Shown here: positions 1 to 6,874 of the stretch, in pieces
How positions within the stretch are numbered: the first letter of the stretch is position 1
Layout of the letters: every line of letters begins with the position of its first letter
Source of the DNA: Cyanobacteriota bacterium
GTDB taxonomy: Bacteria > Cyanobacteriota > Vampirovibrionia > LMEP-6097
Assembly: GCA_027618255.1 (NCBI GenBank)
Contig: JAQCFG010000016.1
Location: forward strand, 1-37,026
Reading direction: 5' to 3'
Length of the DNA stretch: 37,026 nt
Notes under the pieces: generated by a model
The model's database searches: none
What the model was told of the DNA's origin: nothing
What the model saw: the letters and a program-made list of their open reading frames with translations, nothing else
Made by a program: the position numbers and the translations under genes

Positions 1-422
1 CAGAAAAATGGGCTAAATTAATTGACAAAATCAAAACAAAAAATCCAGAAACCGAAATCTACATACTTGGAACAATTAGAGACTTAATAGTGATTGAAGA
101 AATTATCTGCCAGACTAAATCACCATTACATATCGTTGTAAACAAAAGCCTTCAAGAGCTACCGGAATTTTTTAGTGAAATGTCTACCGTTATTGGAGTT
201 GACACTGGTCCTTTGCATATTGCTGCAGCCAGCCTCTATGGATCTAATGCCACAATTATTGGCTTGTATGGCCCTAGCTCTGGAGCCAGGACTGGACCTT
301 ATGGTTTTGAACATATCAGTGTAGATGAGTTTACTAATCACCAAGCCTGTAATAAGCGAAAAGATGATTATTCAATGAAATTAATTTCGGTTGATACCGT
401 TATTGCGAGCATCACGAAGTAA
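1..422 (+). CDS. Glycosyltransferase family 9 (heptosyltransferase-like), C-terminal part
   Basis: The reading frame is open from position 3, so the gene begins outside the window; a GTG at 90 is not a credible start because homologous-looking sequence continues upstream of it. The remaining ~139 residues contain VIGVDTGPLHIAAA followed by IGLYGPSSGARTGPYG. This is the sugar-nucleotide-binding C-terminal signature of ADP-heptose:LPS heptosyltransferases and relatives (GT9). Such enzymes add sugars to the lipopolysaccharide core at the cytoplasmic face of the inner membrane, which supports a diderm envelope. The sugar used cannot be told from this fragment. The last 24 bases, including the TAA stop, closely resemble the left arm of the palindromic repeat that starts 20 bp downstream (442), so the C-terminus may have been reshaped by a repeat. 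Confidence 0.85.
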   Translation, partial: EKWAKLIDKIKTKNPETEIYILGTIRDLIVIEEIICQTKSPLHIVVNKSLQELPEFFSEMSTVIGVDTGPLHIAAASLYGSNATIIGLYGPSSGARTGPYGFEHISVDEFTNHQACNKRKDDYSMKLISVDTVIASITK

Positions 423-441
423 ACCACTAAAGTTTTCTGAA

Positions 442-540
442 CGTCATTGCGAGCGAAGCGAAGTAATCTAGTTGATAGACTTAGCTTCTACACTGGATTG
501 CTTCGTCCCCTTCGTTACACTCAGGGTCCTGGCAATGACG
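442..540. repeat. Palindromic repeat, family A (CGTCATTGC ends)
   Basis: A 99-bp intergenic element begins CGTCATTGCGAGCGAAGCG and ends GGCAATGACG. The outer 9 bp are perfect inverted repeats (CGTCATTGC/GCAATGACG). Further in, GAAGTAATCTAG on the left pairs imperfectly with CTGGATTGCTTC on the right. The right arm carries about 20 extra bases, so the two arms are unequal. The same ends and the AAGCAATCC-like core recur at 597-658 and inside the alcohol dehydrogenase gene at 21975-22022. Repeats of this general sequence are common in several unrelated bacteria; that comparison is from memory. Confidence 0.8.
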
Positions 541-596
541 GCTTAATTCCTTGGTCTACTATACGTGAGTCTTAAGAAGCTTATGCGCAAACCTGA

Positions 597-658
597 GACG
601 GTGATTAGCTCAAATTATTGAGCTGTTAGGATTGTCACGCCCGTCAAACTCGCAATAA
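597..658. repeat. Diverged family A-like palindrome upstream of rseP
   Basis: Read on the minus strand, this stretch starts GTTATTGCGAG and contains GTGACAATCC, matching pieces of family A (CGTCATTGCGAG, GTGGCAATCC). It contains a perfect hairpin, AGCTCAA-ATTA-TTGAGCT (607-624), inside an outer imperfect pairing of GACGGTGA (597-604) with TCACGCCCGTC (635-645). Together with 399-422 and 442-540 it makes the 423-684 spacer almost entirely repeat-derived. Confidence 0.5.
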
Positions 659-671
659 CAAGAGAACCAGT

Positions 672-677
672 TATAAT
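672..677 (+). promoter_or_regulatory. -10 box directly before rseP
   Basis: TATAAT ends 7 nt before the rseP ATG. A transcript from it would start at or next to the start codon. There is no convincing -35 and no Shine-Dalgarno sequence in between. Confidence 0.45.
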
Positions 678-684
678 AATAAGA

Positions 685-1803
685 ATGGATTTCCTCTTTG
701 TCATAATTAGCTTATTAATGATCACCGTACTAATCGTGGTACATGAATTTGGGCATTTTCTTGCAGCCAAGTACTACGGCTTTCAAACACCAGTTTTTGG
801 AATTGGATTACCATTTGGACCATCAATCAACCTTGGCAAAAGATGGGGCACTCAATTTAAGTTTTACTGGGCACTTATTGGTGGCTTCGTAGCAATCCCT
901 GAGCTTGGTGATGAAACTGATCCAGACACAATCAAAGAATACAAGATAGACAAACCGCTTAGAGAGTTTCCTGTGCACCAAAGAGCTGTCGTTGCCAGTG
1001 GTGGTATTGTTTTCAATATCTTGTTTGCTTTTTTACTTGCCATAATCATGGCTGCTACAATCGGCTTGCCAACTGCCAATGCAACCAACAGCATCTCTGC
1101 TTTCATAGATGAAGCTAGCGCCGCTCAAGCTGCCGGACTTAAAGCGGGCGATCAAATCATCCAAATAAATTCAACACAAATCAACACTGGTACAGAATTA
1201 CAACAAGCAGTCAAGAGCTATAGCTACCAAGACATCAATGTCAAAATCAGAAGAGAGACAAGTGCCAAACAATATCAGATCATCAACACCAAATTCTACT
1301 CCAAAGGTAGTCTAGGAGTAATACTCGGACACCAAAAAGCCTATCAAAAATATCCAATGAACCCACTTACTTGGATTATTGAAGCCTTCAAATTCACAGT
1401 GAATACCATGATTGGAATGCTAGTTTCAGTGATTGCGATCTTTGCTTCTCTCTTTAGCAAAATCGCTTCTCTCTTTGGAGCGAGCGTTGGACCGGCTGTC
1501 GTTGAGCTTGGAGAAGTCAAAGGCATAGTTGGCATTGTGCAAATTATTTCTCAAGACATCAAATCAAATGCCTTTCTTTTATTGGAGTTTGCAATTTTGC
1601 TTAGTCTCAACCTTGCTGTAATCAACGTCCTGCCAATCCCAGCGCTTGATGGCGGGCATCTGGTATTCATGGCTTATGAAGCTATTGCTGGCAAAAAACC
1701 ATCAGAGAAAGTGCTCAATGGCGCTATGCAAGCTGGTTTTGTGTTTTTACTTAGTATTATTGCTTTGACCACTTTGAATGATGTTAAGAATTGGATTTTT
1801 TAA
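685..1803 (+). CDS. rseP: RseP-type site-2 intramembrane metalloprotease
   Basis: A 372-residue integral membrane zinc protease of family M50B. The zinc-binding HEFGH motif is at residues 20-24 in the first membrane helix. The second active-site motif NVLPIPALDGGH lies near residues 314-325, where D322 should be the third zinc ligand. One PDZ domain (about residues 120-205) separates the halves; E. coli RseP is ~450 residues with two PDZ domains, so this is the shorter one-PDZ form. The family cleaves anti-sigma factors and leftover signal peptides within the inner membrane. The gene stands alone on this strand after a repeat-rich spacer; the usual neighbours dxr and bamA are not present. The ATG at 685 is chosen because the HExxH helix begins directly after it. 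Confidence 0.93.
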   Translation: MDFLFVIISLLMITVLIVVHEFGHFLAAKYYGFQTPVFGIGLPFGPSINLGKRWGTQFKFYWALIGGFVAIPELGDETDPDTIKEYKIDKPLREFPVHQRAVVASGGIVFNILFAFLLAIIMAATIGLPTANATNSISAFIDEASAAQAAGLKAGDQIIQINSTQINTGTELQQAVKSYSYQDINVKIRRETSAKQYQIINTKFYSKGSLGVILGHQKAYQKYPMNPLTWIIEAFKFTVNTMIGMLVSVIAIFASLFSKIASLFGASVGPAVVELGEVKGIVGIVQIISQDIKSNAFLLLEFAILLSLNLAVINVLPIPALDGGHLVFMAYEAIAGKKPSEKVLNGAMQAGFVFLLSIIALTTLNDVKNWIF

Positions 1804-1825
1804 ATATTCACATTAAAACATGGTG

Positions 1826-1946
1826 AGCCTATTCGAAAATCTTCCATGTGCAAGGCCCACGAGAGCCCGCAGGGCGTTCCCGAAGTTTGCTCAGGCAAAT
1901 GAGGGTGAGTGAAACACAGCAGATAGAGGTTTTTTGCGGATAGGCT
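1826..1946. repeat. Structured repeat, family B, copy 1 (between convergent gene ends)
   Basis: A 121-bp element whose ends pair (AGCCTATTCG with CGGATAGGCT, one mismatch), with further pairing of the flanking arms. Inside are the hairpins GCCC-GCA-GGGC and TTTGC-TCAG-GCAAA. The arrangement and the sequences CAAGGC near the left arm and CACAGCAGAT near the right arm are shared with copies at 4017-4142 and 22388-22510. It fills the gap between the convergent ends of rseP and the membrane protein gene, so it could act as a two-way transcription terminator; that role is inferred. Confidence 0.65.
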
Positions 1947-1947
1947 A

Positions 1948-2469
1948 CTAATCAGTCAACTTAGCTACAACCGAGCCACCCAAGAACCAAGCAATCACTT
2001 GATCAACGAGCATAACTAAACTATAGTCTAGTCCAAAGCCCCACCAATTCATGTTTGGCACGCTAGCAACTATAGCTGTTACAAGACCAATGACAGTAAC
2101 AAACCTAACCTTGCCCCAATAATTTAATCCCGTTGTTTGCATCAATAACCAAGTAATCAAAAAAGCAATAAGGATTTGTGTGGCTAAGCCCTTAAGCATC
2201 ATCACTGGTGACATCTTTAGTCCCATTGGATTTAACGCAATAAAAGCAAAAGGTCCTGTAGCTTCATGATTCTCCATCGATGGCAAAGAATAAATCGCAG
2301 GTTCTTTTGAATCTATATTTTGCAGCAAACTCAATTGCACAGCTTGTTCATTCTTGAATGACTTAATAGTCATCGAATGCCAAGGTAAAGCCATCCAGGA
2401 AATCATTCCCCAGGCAAAGACAGCAAGTCCAGTGAGCATTGCGGTTTTATAAATACAAGAGCATTTCAT
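1948..2469 (-). CDS. Conserved-looking small membrane protein of unknown function
   Basis: A 173-residue protein from the ATG at 2469; a TTG 18 bp upstream would overlap ubiD. It has an N-terminal membrane helix (about residues 9-28, ending in WMALPWH), then a soluble stretch with FKNEQAVQ and an IYSLPS segment, then three hydrophobic helices in the C-terminal 80 residues. The W..LPWH...F.NE.AV pattern resembles a recurring family of uncharacterised bacterial membrane proteins, but I cannot name it. It starts 7 nt after the ubiD stop on the same strand, so it may be cotranscribed with ubiD. A TATAAT at 2476-2481, overlapping the ubiD stop codon, ends 6 nt before this start and could also serve it. 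No enzymatic motif is visible. Confidence 0.7.
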   Translation of the reverse strand: MKCSCIYKTAMLTGLAVFAWGMISWMALPWHSMTIKSFKNEQAVQLSLLQNIDSKEPAIYSLPSMENHEATGPFAFIALNPMGLKMSPVMMLKGLATQILIAFLITWLLMQTTGLNYWGKVRFVTVIGLVTAIVASVPNMNWWGFGLDYSLVMLVDQVIAWFLGGSVVAKLTD

Positions 2470-2476
2470 TCTTATA

Positions 2477-3973
2477 TTATAAACCAAGTTTTATCCATTT
2501 CTGATCAACCCTAGCCTTAATCTCATCAGACATAGTAATCAAATCTGGCCATTCTCTAGCAAAGCCTTCATCAGCCCATTTGCGCGTGGCATCAAAACCA
2601 GCCTTGGAGCCGTAGCCCATAATTGGTGCAGCGTGATCAAGAATATCCACAGGTCCTTTAGTAAATAAAATATCACGCTGCGGGTCAGTGTTGCCAAAGG
2701 CATACATAGCTGCTTCATTATAATTATGGATATCAACTTCTTTATCAAAGACAATAATATATTTCGTCCAAGCCATCTGTCCCACTCCCCAAATAGTGTT
2801 CATGACTTTTTGGGCATGCCCGGCATATTGCTTATCGATTTTGATCAAAGCGCAATTGTGAAACACTCCATCCCAAGGCAAATCCATGTCAATAATCTCA
2901 GGACAAATCATTTGCAAGAGTGGTAAGAAAATCCTCTCAGTTGCTTTGCCAAGATAGCAATCCTCTTGCGGCGGGATGCCAACAATAGTTGTCGCATAAA
3001 TCGGATTCTTGCGATGCGTAAGTGCTGTCAAATGAAACAAGGGATATTTATCAGCAAGTGAATAAAACCCAGTGTGATCCCCGAAAGGCCCCTCAGTCAC
3101 TGGATCTTCTTCAAGATCAATATAGCCCTCTAGTACAATTTCTGCTGTCGCCGGCACTTGAATATCTATAGTCTTGCATTGCACTAATTCAACGGCTTTA
3201 TTGCGAATCATGCCAGCAAGGATCATCTCATCAATTGCAGCAGGTAAAGGAGCAGTACCGGCATAAGCTATCACTGGATCAGTACCAATCGCAATTGCCA
3301 TCTCCATGCGCAAGGATTCTTTATCTCCATCCTTAACTCGCTTAAGTGATTTTTTGTAATTATGCGCGCCGTCGTGATGCTTGTGCCAGTGCATTCCAGT
3401 GGTCACGTTGTCAAATTTTTGCAAACGATACATTCCAACATTACGTCCAGAACCCAGTGAATCAGGGTCTTTGGTAAAAACAGAAGTGAGAGTAATAAAC
3501 GGTCCGCCATCCTCAGGCCAGCACTTGAGTATTGGTAGCTTGTCGAGCATGGGCTTAGCATCTTCTGGCTTGAGCACTACTTCCTGGCAAGGCGCATTGG
3601 TTACCGTCTTTGGAAGGAAATTACGCGCCTGAGCGAGCTGAAATAATTTAGCGATCTTGTCACTCATCGCTTCAGGAACTTCTGGTTTTATAAACTCTCT
3701 AATACGATCAGCAATTTGATCGTATTGCTTAACACCGAGTGCCATTTGCATACGCTTGTGCGAGCCCATTTGATTTATCAAAACTGGCATAGCATAACCC
3801 TCAACATTCTCAAACAAGAGTGCTTTGTTGTGAGACCCTGGTGCTTTAGAGACTCTATCTGCAATTTCTGTAATTTCTAAATCTGCACTAACAGACTCAG
3901 TGATGCGTATTAATTCACCAGCGGATTCTAAGTCAGTTATATATTCTCGGAGATCTTTGTAAGGGAAGGGCAT
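2477..3973 (-). CDS. ubiD: UbiD-family prenylated-FMN-dependent decarboxylase
   Basis: 498 residues, the same length as E. coli UbiD. Family signatures are NVGMYRLQ (178-185), MHWHKHHDGAHNY (194-206), IVLEGYID (279-286) and VTEGPFGDHTGFY (292-304). R183 and E282 sit where the conserved arginine and glutamate near the prenylated FMN are expected. UbiD (4-hydroxy-3-polyprenylbenzoate decarboxylase) acts in ubiquinone synthesis, but relatives decarboxylate other aromatic acids or serve menaquinone via futalosine, so the substrate is not fixed. No ubiX flavin prenyltransferase is in the window. The ATG at 3973 follows an extended -10 box at 8 nt and has no Shine-Dalgarno sequence, suggesting a leaderless transcript. 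Confidence 0.9.
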   Translation of the reverse strand: MPFPYKDLREYITDLESAGELIRITESVSADLEITEIADRVSKAPGSHNKALLFENVEGYAMPVLINQMGSHKRMQMALGVKQYDQIADRIREFIKPEVPEAMSDKIAKLFQLAQARNFLPKTVTNAPCQEVVLKPEDAKPMLDKLPILKCWPEDGGPFITLTSVFTKDPDSLGSGRNVGMYRLQKFDNVTTGMHWHKHHDGAHNYKKSLKRVKDGDKESLRMEMAIAIGTDPVIAYAGTAPLPAAIDEMILAGMIRNKAVELVQCKTIDIQVPATAEIVLEGYIDLEEDPVTEGPFGDHTGFYSLADKYPLFHLTALTHRKNPIYATTIVGIPPQEDCYLGKATERIFLPLLQMICPEIIDMDLPWDGVFHNCALIKIDKQYAGHAQKVMNTIWGVGQMAWTKYIIVFDKEVDIHNYNEAAMYAFGNTDPQRDILFTKGPVDILDHAAPIMGYGSKAGFDATRKWADEGFAREWPDLITMSDEIKARVDQKWIKLGL

Positions 3974-3981
3974 TAAGGATG

Positions 3982-3990
3982 ATTATAGCA
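3982..3990 (-). promoter_or_regulatory. Extended -10 box before ubiD
   Basis: On the minus strand TGC-TATAAT ends 8 nt before the ubiD ATG. TGn directly before a perfect TATAAT is an extended -10 promoter, which needs little or no -35. Its spacing predicts transcription starting at the start codon. Confidence 0.5.
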
Positions 3991-4016
3991 AGCCTAGAAC
4001 CATGGAGCTATAGACC

Positions 4017-4142
4017 AAAACTGTTCAGAAAGCTCCCAGATGCAAGGCTTGCGAATTTTCTGCAGACTGAGTTGACTGAGCCGTCAATGATGGCTGCAGC
4101 AAATGAGCGTAACGCCGCAGATGGGACTTTATGGGCAGTTTT
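4017..4142. repeat. Structured repeat, family B, copy 2
   Basis: A 126-bp element with paired ends (AAAACTG 4017-4023 with CAGTTTT 4136-4142). Outer arms run on through AGAAAGCTCCCAGATGC on the left and GCAGATGGGACTTTATGG on the right. Inside is the perfect hairpin TTGAC-TGAGCC-GTCAA, identical to that in copy 3. It lies between ubiD and the branching-enzyme homologue. Its right arm supplies the last codons and the stop of the latter gene (stop at 4129-4131). Confidence 0.7.
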
Positions 4143-5904
4143 TAAAGATGAGAGCGGAGCGCGGTGGTATATCCATCTTAAGACTATAAGGTCTATTATT
4201 AGACGGCCTGTCAGAACTATAAACACCATCATCATTGCCATTAGCAAGTCCAGCGTATTTGGCAGCGTCGCTATTCAATAGCTCAAGATACAAACCAGGC
4301 TGCGGCACTCCAAGTAGATGTCCCTTAATGTCTTTACTGTGCAAGTTCATAATAAACAAAACCAATTCTTTGTAATCACAAGACCAGCGCAAAAAACTCA
4401 CCAATCCATCTTCACCATAGTTCAACCATTCAAAACAGCTATCTTTAAAATCAGTACCAGAGAGTGCTTCATTCTCAGCATAAATCTTATTCAAGTCCGC
4501 TACATAAGTTGCAAGATCAAACTCATTAGAGTCCAAACCCAAAAACTTACGAGAGCTAGTACAGAAATATTCTTCCATCATAGAGTTTTCCATTTCAAAA
4601 CCCATTTGCAAACTATTCATAAGCTCTGCAGAGCTTAATTTCTTTCCCGGGAAAGCATAACTATAAGCAAGGATCAACTTGACGGTGTTCAGATCCAAAG
4701 CTTCAAGGCGGGAATCAGCAAAGTTGAGCATTTGGTTTTCAGCAAATGCATAACTAGAATTGAGATGTAATTTACTTAGATCATCAGGCGTAATGAAATA
4801 ATCAACGATAGCTTTTTCAAAACTCGTATTCAAACTCATATTGAAGCCAAAACCACCTCTGTATGTAGGTTTAGTCAGTTCAGGCATACCACTATCATCT
4901 TCTATTACAGTAAAAACTCCTTTGGATCTACTATAAATTACCTCAGTTAATGACTTCATAAATTCAACCAAAGCATCTGACTTGTGGGTTAATAATTTAC
5001 GCCTATCATCTTGCACCGTACTAAAAAAGAAACCATCAATATGATATTCTTCAAGCCAAAAAACAGCACTGGATAAAAGCATATTGTTATTGGTTTTCTT
5101 CGCATAATCCGACAATTGTCCAAATACCGGCAAATCCAAAACCAAACCAATTGAATTGCTGTGTAAGTAATTCACAAAACACTTGAAGTCCTCAGGATTA
5201 CCATGCACATGATTTGCTGCAAAATATTGATAGTCCTTGCCATAACTCAAGTCTTCAATAGCATCAACAACAGAACTCAAAAGCAAATGAGTAAAACCTT
5301 TGGATTTCATCTCTTCAACAATCTCTTTAGCCAAGGCTTGGTAATTATTTTCCTCACCAGCTAAGTCATAGCGATAAATAGAAATTGCATTCACCGAAAG
5401 TTCATTTTGTTCTCTTTGTTTAATCCAAGCTACATCATCCCACTGATAATCATCATCTTTATATACTGAAGCGAGCCTGCTGACCAAGCCTTGCCTATCA
5501 GTTGCAGCTAAAGGTTTAGCAAGACTCGCTCCGTCTGTAAAACCAATTTGCTTAGCATAAGGATCATTAAGGTATTCAACTCTACCATCTTCAAATTGAA
5601 GAGCAAATTGATAAGCAAAATCTCGCTTGAGATTTGGGATAAAACTAGACCACAATCCAGCATCAAAAATCTTAGTCATTGGATTAGCATTCAAACGCCA
5701 GTTATTAAAATCACCAACTACAGAAACTGCCTTCACTTTGTTTGACCAAAATCCAAAGCTTATGCCTTCTTGATCATCAAGCCTATTTTTATTTACGCCC
5801 AAGAATTTATATGCATGATAATGCACCGACTCTGTGTATGAATAAAAATCATACTCAGAAATCAATTCTGCTTTCTGGGGCTTTGTTTTTATTAAACCAA
5901 GCAC
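4129..5904 (-). CDS. Glycogen-branching-enzyme (GlgB) homologue lacking catalytic residues
   Basis: 591 residues, clearly related to 1,4-alpha-glucan branching enzyme (GH13). Residues 18-36 match the GlgB N-terminal region. A CBM48-like beta domain spans about 46-125 (VKAVSVVGDFNNW). A barrel follows with GFTHLLL (203-209), GNPEDFKCFVNYLHSNSIG (235-253) and FWLEEYHIDGF (282-292). The active site is broken. The family's DG-F-R-V-D-A-V reads D-G-F-F-F-S-T-V (290-297), so the arginine and nucleophilic aspartate are F293 and S295. The region I histidine is missing, about 35-40 residues are absent before 282, and SHDE is reduced to FADS (395-398). E335 (acid/base position) and D397 remain. It probably binds glucans or acts as a non-catalytic partner. 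The start is a GTG behind an extended -10 (TGC-TATACA, 5914-5922); no nearby ATG exists. glyQ lies 46 bp upstream on the same strand. Confidence 0.85.
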   Translation of the reverse strand: MLGLIKTKPQKAELISEYDFYSYTESVHYHAYKFLGVNKNRLDDQEGISFGFWSNKVKAVSVVGDFNNWRLNANPMTKIFDAGLWSSFIPNLKRDFAYQFALQFEDGRVEYLNDPYAKQIGFTDGASLAKPLAATDRQGLVSRLASVYKDDDYQWDDVAWIKQREQNELSVNAISIYRYDLAGEENNYQALAKEIVEEMKSKGFTHLLLSSVVDAIEDLSYGKDYQYFAANHVHGNPEDFKCFVNYLHSNSIGLVLDLPVFGQLSDYAKKTNNNMLLSSAVFWLEEYHIDGFFFSTVQDDRRKLLTHKSDALVEFMKSLTEVIYSRSKGVFTVIEDDSGMPELTKPTYRGGFGFNMSLNTSFEKAIVDYFITPDDLSKLHLNSSYAFAENQMLNFADSRLEALDLNTVKLILAYSYAFPGKKLSSAELMNSLQMGFEMENSMMEEYFCTSSRKFLGLDSNEFDLATYVADLNKIYAENEALSGTDFKDSCFEWLNYGEDGLVSFLRWSCDYKELVLFIMNLHSKDIKGHLLGVPQPGLYLELLNSDAAKYAGLANGNDDGVYSSDRPSNNRPYSLKMDIPPRSALIFKNCP

Positions 5905-5913
5905 TGCTTATAA

Positions 5914-5922
5914 TGTATAGCA
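5914..5922 (-). promoter_or_regulatory. Extended -10 box before the GlgB homologue
   Basis: TGC-TATACA on the minus strand ends 9 nt before the GTG start. The overlapping TATAAG nearer the start is a weaker alternative. No Shine-Dalgarno sequence is present. Confidence 0.35.
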
Positions 5923-5950
5923 ATTTCGTAATCTTATCAACTCCGGGTTA

Positions 5951-6820
5951 TTACGAAATTGGGGATAAGGATTTTGCTGTGTAAATCCTGGCTGTTTTCT
6001 CAGCCAAAGATCTAATCTCTAAGATATAGTTTTGTCTTTCATCCTTGCTAATGGCGCCTCTAGCATCTAATAGGTTGAAAGTATGCGAGCACTTAAGCAC
6101 ATAGTCATAAGCCGGTATCGCAAGCTGGGCATCAAGACAAGCCGTCGCTTCACTAAAATATAATTTGTACAAGTCTAATAATCTCTCAGAACTACTCACT
6201 TCAAAGTTGTACTTACTTTGTTCAACTTCATTACGATGATAAACATCACGATAAAGTACCTTCTTACCATTATGCTCATGCCAAATCAAATCATAAACCG
6301 AGTCAACATTTTGCAAATACATAGCGATGCGCTCAAGACCATAAGTTAGCTCTACGGCAACAGGTTTAATTTCAATGCCACCGGCTTGTTGAAAATAAGT
6401 AAACTGAGTAATCTCCATGCCATTAAGCCAGACCTCCCAACCGCAACCCCAAGCACCAAGTGTTGGACTTTCCCAATTATCCTCAACAAAACGAATATCA
6501 TGCTCTAGTGGATTTACGCCAAGCGCTTTTAAACTATCCAAATAAAGCTCTTGAGAATTACTTGGATTGGGTTGCATGATCACTTGATACTGAAAATAAT
6601 GTTGAAGACGATTTGGATTCTCACCATAACGCCCATCAGTCGGTCTACGACAGGGCTCAATACAAGCCATCTTCCATTCTTTGTTTGCCAGCACCCGCAA
6701 AAAAGTTGCTGGGTTCATGGTACTTGCACCCTTCTCGATGTCATAAGGTTGCATTATGATACAGCCCTGGTCCGACCAGAATTGATTGAGTTTGAATATG
6801 ATTTGTTGGAAGCTGATCAT
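5951..6820 (-). CDS. glyQ: Glycine-tRNA ligase alpha subunit
   Basis: 289 residues, close to the usual ~300 for GlyQ, the catalytic alpha subunit of the bacterial alpha2beta2 glycyl-tRNA synthetase (class II). Typical sequence runs from [19 protein letters not shown] at the N-terminus through [57 protein letters not shown] and [17 protein letters not shown]. It charges tRNA-Gly only together with the GlyS beta subunit; glyS is not in this window, so the two genes are separated in this genome. The ATG at 6820 fits the family N-terminus. The bases just upstream form a perfect 8-bp hairpin that also contains an extended -10 box (TGA-TACAAT). Confidence 0.96.
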   Translation of the reverse strand: MISFQQIIFKLNQFWSDQGCIIMQPYDIEKGASTMNPATFLRVLANKEWKMACIEPCRRPTDGRYGENPNRLQHYFQYQVIMQPNPSNSQELYLDSLKALGVNPLEHDIRFVEDNWESPTLGAWGCGWEVWLNGMEITQFTYFQQAGGIEIKPVAVELTYGLERIAMYLQNVDSVYDLIWHEHNGKKVLYRDVYHRNEVEQSKYNFEVSSSERLLDLYKLYFSEATACLDAQLAIPAYDYVLKCSHTFNLLDARGAISKDERQNYILEIRSLAEKTARIYTAKSLSPIS

Positions 6821-6838
6821 TTGATAATTGTATCAAAT
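6819..6838 (-). promoter_or_regulatory. Hairpin and extended -10 box at the glyQ start
   Basis: ATTTGATA (6819-6826) and TATCAAAT (6831-6838) are perfect inverted repeats separated by 4 nt. The arm nearest the gene includes the first two bases of the glyQ ATG. On the minus strand, TGA-TACAAT (6827-6835) ends 6 nt before the ATG. The palindrome therefore overlaps the likely -10 box. A similar inverted repeat, TTGATA-CT-TATCAA, lies at 8227-8240 upstream of the YadA-like gene. A repressor site is possible but unproven. Confidence 0.4.
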
Positions 6839-6874
6839 CTAGTGCCTCTTAGCTAAAAGCTAGTATAAAACTAA

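Noticed and set aside
442-658. tRNA or small structured RNA gene in the glycosyltransferase/rseP spacer
   Set aside because: No tRNA arms or CCA end fit; the stems are explained by palindromic repeat arms that recur elsewhere.
6821-6874. T-box leader upstream of glyQ
   Set aside because: The gap is only 54 bp and has no T-box sequence; only the short palindrome is present.
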